Assembly (NCBI GenBank): GCA_903838125.1
Contig: CAILXF010000031.1
Span: 1-64,000, forward strand
Source: an uncultured Pseudomonadota bacterium
GTDB lineage: Bacteria; Pseudomonadota; Gammaproteobacteria; Burkholderiales; Methylophilaceae
Direction: 5' to 3'
Length of the DNA: 64,000 nt
A program made the translations under genes and the position numbers. Each line of letters opens with the position of its first letter. The stretch's first letter is position 1. A model generated the notes under the pieces. That model did no database searches. It was not told the DNA's origin and saw nothing but the letters and a program-made list of their open reading frames with translations. Positions 46,950-57,722 of the stretch are shown here, piece after piece.

Positions 46950-48188
46950 ATGAGTAGAGTTAAAGAAGATAAAAATTTAATAGTTGGACTAGATATCGGC
47001 ACCTCAAAGATTGTCGCTATTGTCGCTGAATTGCAGCCTGAGGGGACGCTAAAGGTCATCGGGTTAGGGCAGCACAGTTCTCGCGGCCTTAAAAAAGGGG
47101 TGGTGATCAACATTGAGTCGACGATGCAATCAATACAGCGAGCCCTAGAAGAGGCTGAGCTGATGGCGGATTGCAAAATTAATAACGTGTATACCGGTAT
47201 CGCTGGTAGTCATATTAAGAGCCTGAACTCACATGGCATGGTCAAAATTAAAGATGCAGAAGTGTCGCAAATGGATGTGGACCGCGTAATCGAAACAGCG
47301 CGAGCGATTGCCCTACCAGCCGATCAGCAAATCCTGCATATTTTGACTCAAGAATTTATTATCGATGGACAGGAAGACGTGCGCGAGCCACTAGGGATGA
47401 GTGGCATGAAACTTGAAGTTAAAGTGCATATCGTCACAGGAGCCGTAGCGGCTGCTCAAAATATAGTGAAGTGCATTAAGCGCTGCGGTATTGAGGTGAG
47501 TGATCTGATACTTCAGCCTTTGGCATCTAGTCTTGCGGTATTGACGGATGATGAAAAAGAATTAGGTGTCTGCTTGGTGGATATCGGTGGAGGTACGACA
47601 GATATTGCAGTATTCAAGCAAGGCGCCATTCGCCATACCGCAGTGGTGCCCATTGCTGGAGATCAAATGACAAATGATGTGGCGGTGGCATTTCGTACGC
47701 CAACCCAGTCAGCTGAAGAGATCAAAATTAAACATGGTTGCGCACTTCGCCAATTAGCTGATCCGCGTGAAGTCGTTGAAGTGCCAGGCGTTGATGGTCG
47801 TGAACCACGCCAGTTATTGGTGCAGACCTTAGCTGAAGTATTAGAACCACGTGTTGTTGAGCTATATGAGATGGTGCTGAATGAATTGCGTCGTAGTGGT
47901 ATGGAAGAAATGATTGCTTCTGGCATTGTTATAACCGGAGGCTCCGCCATGATGCGCGGGATGGTTGAACTGGGCGAAGAAATTTTTCATATGCCGGTGC
48001 GACTTGGTATGCCTAGATACGTAGGTGGATTGTCAGAAGTAGTGAGTAATCCACGCTATGCCACTGCGGTGGGCTTGGTGTTAATGGGGAAACAACAATT
48101 AGAGCGTCATTTAAGCGGGCAAATGGAATCAAATTCCTTTGCACGCATTATGGATAAGATGAAAAGTTGGTTTCAAGGTAATTTCTAA
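46950..48188 (+). CDS. ftsA: Cell division protein FtsA
   Basis: Actin-like protein that tethers FtsZ to the membrane. 412 residues: phosphate 1 motif VGLDIGTSKIVAIVAE, SHIKSLNSHGMVKI, phosphate 2 CLVDIGGGTTDIAVF, adenosine motif GIVITGGSAMMRGM, and a C-terminal amphipathic helix (IMDKMKSWFQGNF) for membrane binding. Strong GGAGGGAG ribosome binding site. Confidence 0.97.
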   Translation: MSRVKEDKNLIVGLDIGTSKIVAIVAELQPEGTLKVIGLGQHSSRGLKKGVVINIESTMQSIQRALEEAELMADCKINNVYTGIAGSHIKSLNSHGMVKIKDAEVSQMDVDRVIETARAIALPADQQILHILTQEFIIDGQEDVREPLGMSGMKLEVKVHIVTGAVAAAQNIVKCIKRCGIEVSDLILQPLASSLAVLTDDEKELGVCLVDIGGGTTDIAVFKQGAIRHTAVVPIAGDQMTNDVAVAFRTPTQSAEEIKIKHGCALRQLADPREVVEVPGVDGREPRQLLVQTLAEVLEPRVVELYEMVLNELRRSGMEEMIASGIVITGGSAMMRGMVELGEEIFHMPVRLGMPRYVGGLSEVVSNPRYATAVGLVLMGKQQLERHLSGQMESNSFARIMDKMKSWFQGNF

Positions 48189-48324
48189 GTAGTTATTTAG
48201 GAGTTTGTGGTTGGCAGAGGTTGTTGGTTTAGAGATCTTTAGTAGGAAGTTGCGAGCATCAACTAAATACTATCGCTAAAGGCCAGCAACTATATTTAGG
48301 TAATTTAAAAAGAGGAGTTACATT
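48189..48324 (+). promoter_or_regulatory. ftsA-ftsZ intergenic region
   Basis: 136 bp without a gene, in a cluster where other gaps are tiny. A separate ftsZ promoter here is likely by analogy, but I could not assign -35/-10 boxes with confidence. The ftsZ ribosome binding site GAGGAG lies just upstream of the ATG. Confidence 0.4.
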
Positions 48325-49494
48325 ATGTTTGAAATTATGGAAAAAAATTCGCAGGAAGCCGTTATTAAAGTGATTGGTGTAGGTGGTTGCGGTGGAAATG
48401 CCGTAGCACACATGATAGAAAAAAGTGTAGGTGGAGTAGAGTTCATTTGCGCTAATACCGATATGCAGGCTTTGAAAAAGAGCCAAGCCAAAACTATCTT
48501 GCAAATGGGCGAAGCCATGACAAGAGGTTTGGGAGCTGGAGCAAAGCCAGAAGTGGGTCGTGATGCGGCTTTAGAAGATCGCGATGCCATTGCAGAGTTG
48601 ATTGAAGGCGCTGATATGCTATTTATTACCGCAGGTATGGGCGGTGGTACGGGTACAGGTGCAGCGCCAGTGATTGCACAAATCGCGAAAGAGATGGGAA
48701 TTTTGACCGTAGCCGTAGTCACTAAACCATTTGCATTTGAAGGTAAACGCACCAAAGTTGCAGTCGATGGTTTAGAAGAGTTGTCTAAACACGTGGACTC
48801 TTTGATCGTGATTCCTAATGAAAAGTTAATGGAAGTTTTAGGCGAAGACGTTCCGTTTTTAGAGGCATTTAGAGCAGCCAATGATGTATTACATAACGCA
48901 GTTTCTGGCATTGCTGAAATCATTAATTGTGCAGGTACTGTGAACGTTGACTTTGCCGATGTTCGCACTGTGATGAGTGAAATGGGGATGGCTATGATGG
49001 GTTCGGCTTTAGCTACTGGCCCAGATCGTGCACGAATCGCTGCCGAACAAGCTGTTGCTAGTCCATTGCTAGAAGATGTTAATCTAGCAAATGCACGTGG
49101 TGTATTGGTCAATATCACTACTTCTAGCTCATTCAAAATGAAAGAGTACTATGATGTGATGAACACGATTAAAGCCTTCACTGCGGAAGATGCTACCGTT
49201 ATTGTTGGCAATGTATTTGATGAGTCTATGGGTGATGGATTACGCGTTACGATGGTTGCAACTGGTTTAACTGGAATGACACGTCGTACACAAAAGCCAG
49301 TATTAGTGCCGCAACAGATCGTTCGTGATGGCACTACTAATCAGCCTATGTTTGTCGGTGGTGGTAGCATGATGGAGGATGAAACGCCTGCAGTATTCAC
49401 ACCAAACAATCGTCGTGCCCAAGTGGAAGCGATGAAAATGTCTGGTGTAGAAGAGTATGATATTCCTGCATTTTTACGTAAACAAGCAGATTAA
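48325..49494 (+). CDS. ftsZ: Cell division protein FtsZ
   Basis: Tubulin-like GTPase that forms the Z ring, 389 residues. IKVIGVGGCGGNAVAHM, the GTP signature AGMGGGTGTGAAPVIA, T7 loop region NVDFADVRTVM, and the conserved C-terminal peptide YDIPAFLRKQAD that binds FtsA and, in gammaproteobacteria, SlmA; an slmA gene lies later in this window. GAGGAG precedes the ATG. Confidence 0.98.
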   Translation: MFEIMEKNSQEAVIKVIGVGGCGGNAVAHMIEKSVGGVEFICANTDMQALKKSQAKTILQMGEAMTRGLGAGAKPEVGRDAALEDRDAIAELIEGADMLFITAGMGGGTGTGAAPVIAQIAKEMGILTVAVVTKPFAFEGKRTKVAVDGLEELSKHVDSLIVIPNEKLMEVLGEDVPFLEAFRAANDVLHNAVSGIAEIINCAGTVNVDFADVRTVMSEMGMAMMGSALATGPDRARIAAEQAVASPLLEDVNLANARGVLVNITTSSSFKMKEYYDVMNTIKAFTAEDATVIVGNVFDESMGDGLRVTMVATGLTGMTRRTQKPVLVPQQIVRDGTTNQPMFVGGGSMMEDETPAVFTPNNRRAQVEAMKMSGVEEYDIPAFLRKQAD

Positions 49495-49727
49495 ATAGCG
49501 ACATATTTAATTAAATACAATACAGAGGTGGCTTGCCATGTGCAGGCGAAGGTGGCGTTGTTACTGGCCATTGTCTCGGTAATCATGCTAATATATGATT
49601 GATTACTAAGGGAATTTAACCGCTTAAGTTTATATTTAGTTAAAATAAAATGCGAGCACCATGCTCATAGTGCATGCATTTAAGCTGTTTAGACTGATGG
49701 TTTTAATACGGGAGTTTGTAAACATTG

Positions 49728-50657
49728 ATGTTAAAGCAACGTACATTAAAAAAAGCGATTAGCGCCACCGGCGTTGGTTTGCATAACGGCGAAAAGGTTA
49801 CTCTTACCCTACGCCCAGCTGCAGTCGACACTGGCATCGTTTTCAAGCGGGTTGATCTGCCTCAACCTAATGAAATCTTGGCGACTCCTAGTGCAGTGCA
49901 CGACACCCGTATGTGTTCTGCACTAGAAGCTAATGGCGTGCGCGTTGCTACCGTTGAACACATCATGTCGGCGCTTGCTGGCTTAGGTGTTGACAACGTC
50001 TATATTGATATTGATGCGGCTGAAATACCCATCATGGATGGTAGCTCAGGTCCCTTTGTATTTTTACTACAAGAAGCAGGTCTGCTGGAGCAAGCCGCAG
50101 CTAAGAAATTTATACGAGTTAAAAAAGTTGTAGAAGTCGTTGAGGGCGATAAATGGGTACGTTTTGAGCCATATCATGGCTTCAAAGTAGACTTTACTAT
50201 TGATTTTAACCATCCTGTTTTTGAACAGTCTGGCAATAATGTAAAGATAGATTTTGCTGTTGATTCTTATATTAAAGAAATTAGTCGTGCGCGTACTTTT
50301 GGCTTTATGCACGAAGTAGAATATTTGAGGTCTAATGGATTGGCGCGCGGTGGAAGTTTAGATAACGCCATCGTTTTAGATGAATATCGTGTGCTCAACA
50401 CAGATGGTCTGCGTTACGACGATGAGTTTGTTAAACACAAAGCACTTGATGCAATTGGTGATTTATATATGTTAGGCCACCCGATTTTAGGTGCCTTTCA
50501 AGCCTATAAATCAGGCCATGCCTTGAATAACAAATTACTACGCGCGTTGTTAGCTGATGCTGAGGCATGGGAATACATTACTTTTGATAAAGCGGAAGAT
50601 GCACCTAGCGAGTTTTTAGCGCAGAATGAGCACTTGAAGCCACAGCCTAGCTACTAA
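49728..50657 (+). CDS. lpxC: UDP-3-O-acyl-N-acetylglucosamine deacetylase LpxC
   Basis: Zinc enzyme, the committed step of lipid A synthesis, 309 residues. [19 protein letters not shown] at the N-terminus, zinc His in [27 protein letters not shown], and [19 protein letters not shown] 49728 matches the family start; an in-frame TTG is at 49725. GGGAG lies at 49710-49714. The 230-bp gap after ftsZ shows no clear terminator. Confidence 0.97.
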   Translation: MLKQRTLKKAISATGVGLHNGEKVTLTLRPAAVDTGIVFKRVDLPQPNEILATPSAVHDTRMCSALEANGVRVATVEHIMSALAGLGVDNVYIDIDAAEIPIMDGSSGPFVFLLQEAGLLEQAAAKKFIRVKKVVEVVEGDKWVRFEPYHGFKVDFTIDFNHPVFEQSGNNVKIDFAVDSYIKEISRARTFGFMHEVEYLRSNGLARGGSLDNAIVLDEYRVLNTDGLRYDDEFVKHKALDAIGDLYMLGHPILGAFQAYKSGHALNNKLLRALLADAEAWEYITFDKAEDAPSEFLAQNEHLKPQPSY

Positions 50658-50719
50658 ACTGCTACTCAAGTTACCGACGTTATTGATCGGCTAATGTTGT
50701 TAAGGAAAAATGGCGTATT

Positions 50720-50896
50720 ATGTTAATCATTCGCCTTATACTAGTCTTACTGGTTATTGCAGCGATGCTATTGCTGGGGTTGTACTTGCTATATGAAGAT
50801 AAGAAATATCTGCTTTACTTCAAAAAAACACTCACGTACGGCTTGTTTTTGCTGTTCTTCCTCGTCGTACTTTTTATGCTACGCCGTCTACTCTAA
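50720..50896 (+). CDS. Small two-helix membrane protein, unknown
   Basis: A 58-residue open reading frame filling the gap between lpxC and the transglycosylase gene. It is mostly hydrophobic: helix one MLIIRLILVLLVIAAMLLLG, a charged turn YEDKKYLLYFKK, helix two about residues 39-53, then a basic end MLRRLL. This positive-inside pattern (basic on loop and C-terminus) looks like a real inner-membrane hairpin protein. AAGGA at 50702-50706 is 13 bases from the ATG, a bit far. I do not recognise a family; its stop is 13 bp before the next gene, suggesting co-transcription. Confidence 0.65.
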   Translation: MLIIRLILVLLVIAAMLLLGLYLLYEDKKYLLYFKKTLTYGLFLLFFLVVLFMLRRLL

Positions 50897-50909
50897 TATT
50901 TAAGCATTT

Positions 50910-52946
50910 ATGTTTAGCCTAAGCATCCTTACTAGAAAACTACACCTAAGTTTCCACATACTAGGCCTCATCATTAGCGTGGCCATTGGGTTATTTTCGG
51001 GTCAAGCGTATGCCTTGTCGAATGAGACATTATTTCAGCATGCGCGTGATGCTTATGCAGTTAAGAATGAGACGGCTCTAACAGAAGATACCAAGCAGTT
51101 GCATGCGCAACAATACGTCTTAGCACCTTATGCCGACTATTGGTTGATGTTGCTTAAATTAGAGCAAGCACGTGATGAAGACGTACAGAACTTTTTAGCA
51201 AAATATATTGACCTGCCTTTTACTGAGCGTTTGCGCGGTGAATGGATGAAAAAGCTGGCTAAGCAAGGTAATTGGCAACCTTTCTTTGAAGAGTATGCGG
51301 ATTTTCAGCGTGATGACGTGACGTTGCAGTGCTATGCCTTACTCGGCCATGCCCAAATTGGGGATGTTGATGTAACAGAGGCTAGTCGCAACTTATGGAT
51401 GACGACGGTAGATTTACCATCAAACTGCAATGCCCTATTTGATTTATTGCAAAAAACTGGGGCACTGTCCACCGATGATATTTGGGCGCGTTTTAGGCTA
51501 GCATTACTCGATGGCAAGCCAAGTCTTGCTAGGGCTATCGCGAGCCGTTTAAACAATATTGATACCAATGAACTCAAGTGGCTGGAGATTGCTAACCAAA
51601 CACCGCAGGTCATATTAGAAGTCCAAGCGAATGGTAAGCAAGGCAATAATAAAAAAGATGTAGATAAAGCGATGCTTAAAACGCGGTTTGGTAATGAGCT
51701 TTATCTATTTGCACTTGATCGCCTTGCGCGCACAAAATTAGAAGATGCGATTAGTCTCTACAGCACCTCACAAGGGCCATTGCCAGAGCGAGAACGTGCT
51801 TATGGTTGGGGGCGTATCGCATATCATGCGGCGCGCGCACATCATCCGCAGGCACTTGAATTTTATGCTTTGGCAGCTGGGGCTAATTTGGAAAAAGAAC
51901 AACTCGCCTGGCAAGTGCGTGCTGCCCTACGCGCTGAAGACTGGCCTAGAGTATTAACAGCAATTGCTGCTATGCCTGCTAAGCAAATGGATGAAAGTAG
52001 TTGGCGTTATTGGAGGGCGCGCGCCTTAAAGGCGACAGCACCTAAAAATAGTAGCCAGCAAGTCGAGGCGAATGTACTGTTTAGTCGCTTATCTACAGAG
52101 CGGCATTATTATGGTTGGCTAGCAGCTGATGAGCTAGATTCGGCTTTAAGTAATGCAGAGCAAAATTATGTGTATAGTGAGCTTGAAGTCACAGCCGTTG
52201 CTAATCATCCAGCAATTAAGCGTGCGATAGAGTTTCAACGTTCGGACATGCGCTGGGAGGCGAAGTCAGAATGGGTATGGGCCACACGAAATTTTGATGA
52301 TCAGCAGTTATTAGCTGCTGCTGAGTTTGCTTCGCGCCAGAAGTGGTATGACATTGCTATTAGCACTGCCGACAACACGCGTCAGTTGCATGATTATAAG
52401 TTGCGCTACCCAACCCCTTACCGCGATTTAATTCACACTTCGGCTAACAATGCGCAAGTGGACGAGGCTTGGGTGTATGGCTTAACGCGGCAAGAAAGCC
52501 GGTTTATGCACTATGCAAAATCCAATGTTGGGGCTTCTGGTCTGATGCAGTTGATGCCTGCCACAGCTAAATGGGCGGCGCATCGTATGGGCATGCACGG
52601 CTATCATGCGGATATGATTCATAATCTAGGTACCAATATAGACATTGGTACCTACTATATGCGTCACACATTAAATTTAATGGATGGACAAGTTGTGATG
52701 GCGACGGCAGCCTACAATGCAGGACCTAGCCGAGCAAAGCAATGGATGGCTAAACAGCCCTTAGAAGCCGCTATTTATATTGAAACTATCCCTTTTTTCG
52801 AAACTAGAAACTATGTGCAGAAAGTGATGGCCAACGCCAATTTCTATGCGCCGCGATTAGGTACTAAAATACAAACACTGAAATCACGTTTGGGAATCAT
52901 TCCTGCCAGAGCGAAAGCTGAAATCATGACAGCGGAAATTGAATAA
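50910..52946 (+). CDS. slt: Soluble lytic murein transglycosylase
   Basis: Periplasmic peptidoglycan-cleaving enzyme, 678 residues. Signal peptide (about 1-35, ending AYA), a long alpha-superhelical U/L domain made of helix repeats (about 40-460), and the C-terminal catalytic SLT domain: catalytic Glu in GLTRQESRFMHYAKS, then GASGLMQLMPATAKW and ATAAYNAGPSRAKQW. The size and layout match Slt70. It lies after lpxC and a small membrane protein, and its end overlaps or abuts the next gene. Confidence 0.93.
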   Translation: MFSLSILTRKLHLSFHILGLIISVAIGLFSGQAYALSNETLFQHARDAYAVKNETALTEDTKQLHAQQYVLAPYADYWLMLLKLEQARDEDVQNFLAKYIDLPFTERLRGEWMKKLAKQGNWQPFFEEYADFQRDDVTLQCYALLGHAQIGDVDVTEASRNLWMTTVDLPSNCNALFDLLQKTGALSTDDIWARFRLALLDGKPSLARAIASRLNNIDTNELKWLEIANQTPQVILEVQANGKQGNNKKDVDKAMLKTRFGNELYLFALDRLARTKLEDAISLYSTSQGPLPERERAYGWGRIAYHAARAHHPQALEFYALAAGANLEKEQLAWQVRAALRAEDWPRVLTAIAAMPAKQMDESSWRYWRARALKATAPKNSSQQVEANVLFSRLSTERHYYGWLAADELDSALSNAEQNYVYSELEVTAVANHPAIKRAIEFQRSDMRWEAKSEWVWATRNFDDQQLLAAAEFASRQKWYDIAISTADNTRQLHDYKLRYPTPYRDLIHTSANNAQVDEAWVYGLTRQESRFMHYAKSNVGASGLMQLMPATAKWAAHRMGMHGYHADMIHNLGTNIDIGTYYMRHTLNLMDGQVVMATAAYNAGPSRAKQWMAKQPLEAAIYIETIPFFETRNYVQKVMANANFYAPRLGTKIQTLKSRLGIIPARAKAEIMTAEIE

Positions 52947-52965
52947 TTTACATACAGGGCATTAC

Positions 52966-53928
52966 ATGCAATTAAAAGAAATATGTGTCATAGGCGGTTC
53001 AGGTTTTGTTGGTAGCGCAGTCGTTACAAAATTAGACGCGGCAGGTTATCAAGTTAAAGTGCTCACACGGAGACGTGAAGCGGCCAAGCATCTATTGCTG
53101 CTGCCTCATGTTGAAGTGTTGGAATGCAATATACTCGACAATGAAGCACTACGTAAGGGTATTAGCGGCTCAGATGCTGTTATTAACTTAATCGGCATTT
53201 TGCACCAAACTCGGCGAAGTAGTTTTGATTTGATGCACCATCAGTTTCCTGCTCGCCTAGCCAAAACCTGCATGGAACTAGGGATCACTCGCCTATTGCA
53301 TATGAGTAGTTTGCGCGCAGGCAAACATGCGCCTAGTCAGTATTTGCGTTCTAAAGGCGCGGGTGAAGCGGCATTGTTAGCTTTGGTAGAAAAATCTCAT
53401 TTATCAAAATTAAACCTGACCATATTTAAGCCATCAGTCATTTTTGGGCGTGGTGATCGTTTTATTAATCTCTTTGCCACCCTTATTAAAGTGATGCCGG
53501 TGTTGATGTTGGCAAAGCCTCAGGCTAAATTTCAACCTGTCTGGGTAGAAGATGTCGCAACGTGTTTTGTGCTTAGTCTGCAGAATCAAACTAGTTACGG
53601 ACAAATATACGAATTGGCTGGCCCTAAGGTGTATACCTTTCGCGAGTTAGTCAAAGCGGTGATGACGACTTTAGGCATACATCGTCGGATTATAGGATTG
53701 AATGATTCTTTATCTTACATCCAAGCTGCCCTGATGGAACTCATGCCAGTTAAACTCATGTCACGCGACAATGTGCGCTCAATGGCTGTGGATAGCATTA
53801 GTAGCACACCATTTCCGGTAGTGTTTGGACTTGAACCAACTGCCTTGGAGGCAGTGATTCCTGATTACTTGGTCGATGCAAATACGCGTGGTGCTTACGA
53901 TCGTTTTCGCAGTTTAGCCGCTAGATAA
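52966..53928 (+). CDS. NAD(P)-binding protein, complex I NDUFA9/YcfI-like SDR family
   Basis: An extended short-chain dehydrogenase of about 320 residues, with ICVIGGSGFVGSAVVTKL as the Rossmann motif, VINLIGILHQTRR, and FKPSVIFGRGDRFINLF, which are typical of the atypical group related to the complex I subunit NDUFA9. Members often lack a known substrate. ATG 52966 is chosen; a longer frame from 52939 would overlap slt and lacks a good start. It precedes cca by 10 bp. Function uncertain. Confidence 0.85.
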   Translation: MQLKEICVIGGSGFVGSAVVTKLDAAGYQVKVLTRRREAAKHLLLLPHVEVLECNILDNEALRKGISGSDAVINLIGILHQTRRSSFDLMHHQFPARLAKTCMELGITRLLHMSSLRAGKHAPSQYLRSKGAGEAALLALVEKSHLSKLNLTIFKPSVIFGRGDRFINLFATLIKVMPVLMLAKPQAKFQPVWVEDVATCFVLSLQNQTSYGQIYELAGPKVYTFRELVKAVMTTLGIHRRIIGLNDSLSYIQAALMELMPVKLMSRDNVRSMAVDSISSTPFPVVFGLEPTALEAVIPDYLVDANTRGAYDRFRSLAAR

Positions 53929-53938
53929 ATCCCAATTC

Positions 53939-55153
53939 ATGCAAACTTATTTAGTTGGCGGTGCAGTACGCGATGAGTTGCTTGGTTTCGCCGTGCAGGA
54001 TAAGGACTATGTGGTGGTTGGCGCTACCCCAGAGGAGATGGAGTCTGCCGGCTACCGACCAGTAGGTAAAGACTTTCCAGTATTTTTGCATCCCCATACC
54101 CATGATGAGTACGCTTTAGCTCGGACTGAGCGCAAAACTGCCAAGGGTTACAAAGGATTTAGTGTGCATGCCTCTCCCGAGGTTACGTTGGAGCAAGATT
54201 TAGCTCGCAGAGATTTAACGATTAATGCAATTGCTAAGTCCAGTGAAGGTCAGTTGATTGATCCTTATCATGGATTGCGCGATATCCAATCTAAAACCCT
54301 GCGACATGTAAGTGAGGCCTTTGCAGAAGATCCGGTACGTATACTTCGCGCAGCTCGCTTCTCGGCACGTTTGTCTGAGTTTAGCGTAGCCCCAGAAACC
54401 ATTGCATTAATGCAGCAAATGGTTGTAGCTGGAGAGGTGGATGCATTGGTCGCTGAGCGCGTTTGGCAGGAACTGGCAAAAGGCCTAATGGAGAGCCAGC
54501 CATCGCGTATGTTTGAGGTGTTGCGTGCTTGTGGTGCATTGCAAAAGATAATGCCAGAGCTAGATCGATTATGGGGAGTACCGCAACCGGAACAACATCA
54601 TCCAGAGATTGATTGTGGTGTGCATGTGATGTTGGTCATTGATTACGCTGCTAGCCAACAGTATTCTTTAGCCGTACGTTTTGCCGCACTGTTGCACGAT
54701 GTTGGTAAAGGGCTGACACCAACAGAGATATTGCCGCGACATATTGGCCATGAGCAACGTGGCGTTGATCTGGTCAAAACGCTCTGTTTAAGATTAAAAG
54801 TACCTAATGATTGTCGCGAACTTGCGCTGATAGTGACAAAATTCCATGGCAAGCTTTATCAAGCTCCATTGATGAAAGCACCAGCACTCCTTAATTTCTT
54901 AATTGAACTTGATGCCATACGCCAACCGTCTAGATTTAAAGATTTTCTGCAGGCTTGTGAAGCAGATGCTAGGGGGCGAACTGGAAAGGAGGCCTGCCAA
55001 ACACCAGCAGCAGACTTAATGAAGAAAGCGTTAGAGGCGTCACTGAGTGTGAATGCTGGTGAGGTAGCTAGCGCGTATAGTGAACCTGAGAAAATCAAGC
55101 TGGCAGTGTATGCTGCCAGACTAGATGCACTTAATTTAGCATTATTCCCTTAG
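53939..55153 (+). CDS. cca: Multifunctional CCA-adding tRNA nucleotidyltransferase
   Basis: Adds and repairs the CCA end of tRNA, 404 residues. N-terminal nucleotidyltransferase: YLVGGAVRDELLG, then DKDYVVVGATPEEM. The RRDLTINAIA motif and VRILRAARFSAR follow. A C-terminal HD phosphohydrolase domain (FAALLHDVGKGLTP and later IGHEQRGVDL) shows it to be the bifunctional E. coli type. Likely co-transcribed with the preceding SDR gene. Confidence 0.96.
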   Translation: MQTYLVGGAVRDELLGFAVQDKDYVVVGATPEEMESAGYRPVGKDFPVFLHPHTHDEYALARTERKTAKGYKGFSVHASPEVTLEQDLARRDLTINAIAKSSEGQLIDPYHGLRDIQSKTLRHVSEAFAEDPVRILRAARFSARLSEFSVAPETIALMQQMVVAGEVDALVAERVWQELAKGLMESQPSRMFEVLRACGALQKIMPELDRLWGVPQPEQHHPEIDCGVHVMLVIDYAASQQYSLAVRFAALLHDVGKGLTPTEILPRHIGHEQRGVDLVKTLCLRLKVPNDCRELALIVTKFHGKLYQAPLMKAPALLNFLIELDAIRQPSRFKDFLQACEADARGRTGKEACQTPAADLMKKALEASLSVNAGEVASAYSEPEKIKLAVYAARLDALNLALFP

Positions 55154-55162
55154 GATAGTAGC

Positions 55163-55387
55163 TTACTGAATGCCAAGTTTATATTGAATAAAATATTTGG
55201 CAATATAACCTACCATACCAAAAGACAGACCTAGGTAAAGTGCAAAAGTACCAAATTTACCAGCTTTAGATTCCCACGCTAAGTGGCCAATAATAAAAAG
55301 CATCAATAGCATTAGTCCAGCTATGCCATAAGTTGTGCCAAACTCGGCAATCTGCGCCTCTGTAAAACCTAATATTGTATTTTCCAA
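55163..55387 (-). CDS. DUF2788 small membrane protein
   Basis: A 74-residue protein with two transmembrane helices (about 20-38 and 46-66). The middle GHLAWESKAGKFGTFALYLGL is characteristic of DUF2788, a proteobacterial family without known function. The start is TTG: GGAGAAG lies seven bases upstream and no in-frame ATG is available, while an ATG inside that site is out of frame. Convergent with cca, 9 bp between stops. Confidence 0.82.
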   Translation of the reverse strand: MENTILGFTEAQIAEFGTTYGIAGLMLLMLFIIGHLAWESKAGKFGTFALYLGLSFGMVGYIAKYFIQYKLGIQ

Positions 55388-55521
55388 AAATCTTCTCCAT
55401 TACTATTTTGTGAGGTGTTGTGGGCAGCACCCACCATAAATTCTGTTAGTTCAGACCGCGCTTAGTATTCAGGGTTCGAATTATTTTTCCCAAGTACGTG
55501 GTCCATATCAAAGTCTGATAC

Positions 55522-56088
55522 TTAATGTGCATTAAGTAGCATATTGATTTGTTGTTGAATAAACTCCGATGGTTTACGTTTAAAGCCACTTTTTGCGAAT
55601 TGCTGCCAGCGACCTGCCACGAAACATACCATTAAGTTCGCCTGTGCCTCTGCATCGCTTTGCGATTCGGATTGTGCTTTTGCAATGCGCAGGCTCTGCT
55701 TTAAGGTTACTTCTATACGATCATAAAGTTGGTTCATGCGTATTTGTAATCTTTCATCCTCGTTAACTAGTGCATCACCAATCAGCACGCGCGTCATACC
55801 AGGATTCTTTTCAGCAAACACTAATAGCATTGTAATGATGCGTTGGACTTGGCGAAGACCGTCAGTTTCTTCGCTGCTAATTTTATTAATTAAGCCAAAA
55901 ATGGTTTCTTCAATAAATACAATCAGGCCTTCAAACATTTGCGCTTTATTAGCAAAATGTCTATACAGCGCAGCTTCACTAACATCCAGTCTAGCGGCAA
56001 GTAAGGCTGTAGTGATTTTCTCACGCTTAGGCGCTTCTAGCATTTTAGCGAGGGTTTCTAAGATCTGTTGCTTACGTTCTCCGGCCAT
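55522..56088 (-). CDS. slmA: Nucleoid occlusion factor SlmA (TetR family)
   Basis: DNA-binding inhibitor of FtsZ assembly over the nucleoid, 188 residues. The N-terminal TetR helix-turn-helix covers ITTALLAARLDVSEAALYRHF; residues 1-15 (MAGERKQQILETLAK) are like those of SlmA. The C-terminal helical domain includes FVAGRWQQFAKSGFKRKPSE, close to the SlmA ending. Strong GGGGAAG site before ATG. Last gene of the argA-argB-nucleotidase-slmA run, as in many betaproteobacteria where slmA lies next to argB. Confidence 0.93.
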   Translation of the reverse strand: MAGERKQQILETLAKMLEAPKREKITTALLAARLDVSEAALYRHFANKAQMFEGLIVFIEETIFGLINKISSEETDGLRQVQRIITMLLVFAEKNPGMTRVLIGDALVNEDERLQIRMNQLYDRIEVTLKQSLRIAKAQSESQSDAEAQANLMVCFVAGRWQQFAKSGFKRKPSEFIQQQINMLLNAH

Positions 56089-56115
56089 ACTCTTCCCCTT
56101 ACATTGTTGCAGTCA

Positions 56116-56760
56116 TTATAGCTTAAGGTGAGTAAGTGCTAACACTTTGTGTAATCGATAATCAACAAAATTTGGTTTTTTGAGCTCTTTTGATACCCAT
56201 ATGGTTTTCATGCCTAGACGTTTAGCTGTCATCAGCGCTGGCAAATTGTCTTCCAATAGGATGCAGTTTTGGGCCGGCGTCTTAATGGCTTTGAGTAGCA
56301 TTTGAAAACCTCGTACTGAGGGTTTCGCATGAAAGCGCGCGGATTCAACGCTAAATACGAATTCAAAACAATCCCTAATACCTAGTATATCTAGCACGCG
56401 TAAAGCATAGTTACGTGGAGCGTTGGTAAAGATGACTTTGCGCCCAGTTAGATTTTTTAGCATATGGCGAAGCCCGCTAGCTTGCACGACCATTTCGGGT
56501 AGTTGTGGAAAGCTGTGGGTTTGCTCTAAAAAATGATAGGGGCAAAAGTAACTAGGATGCCCACTATGATGACGGATTAAGCCTTTAAGTGTTGCGCCAT
56601 AAATGTGCCAGTAATGTTTGCGTAAACGATGGGCTTCACTTTCAGCTAAATCTAGGGACGCCATCATATATTCAGTCATGATTTGATTCATTACTGGGAA
56701 AATATGGGCTGAAGCATTGTGTAGCGTATCGTCTAAATCAAATATCCAAACTTTAGACAT
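56116..56760 (-). CDS. Pyrimidine 5'-nucleotidase (HAD family)
   Basis: HAD-superfamily phosphatase, 214 residues. Motif I WIFDLDDTLHNAS, motif II VIFTNAPRNYALRVL, motif III Lys in HAKPSVRGFQ and acidic motif LLEDNLPALMTAK. The architecture matches the yeast SDT1/PHM8-like pyrimidine nucleotidases common in betaproteobacteria beside argB and slmA. Sixteen bp after argB, 27 bp before slmA. The exact nucleotide specificity is inferred. Confidence 0.88.
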   Translation of the reverse strand: MSKVWIFDLDDTLHNASAHIFPVMNQIMTEYMMASLDLAESEAHRLRKHYWHIYGATLKGLIRHHSGHPSYFCPYHFLEQTHSFPQLPEMVVQASGLRHMLKNLTGRKVIFTNAPRNYALRVLDILGIRDCFEFVFSVESARFHAKPSVRGFQMLLKAIKTPAQNCILLEDNLPALMTAKRLGMKTIWVSKELKKPNFVDYRLHKVLALTHLKL

Positions 56761-56776
56761 GTAGTTGTGCTTCAGG

Positions 56777-57694
<918 letters not shown>

Positions 57695-57722
57695 TTAGGT
57701 TTATGTCATTGTATCTAAAAAA

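Noticed and set aside
48318-49136. 272-residue open frame on the minus strand opposite ftsZ
   Set aside because: It mirrors the codon structure of ftsZ, has a low-complexity Ala/Pro/Ser composition and no recognisable domain or ribosome binding site. FtsZ on the plus strand is certain.
55441-55521. GGGTTCGAATT resembling a tRNA T-arm between DUF2788 and slmA
   Set aside because: No acceptor stem, D-arm or anticodon arm can be built around it.
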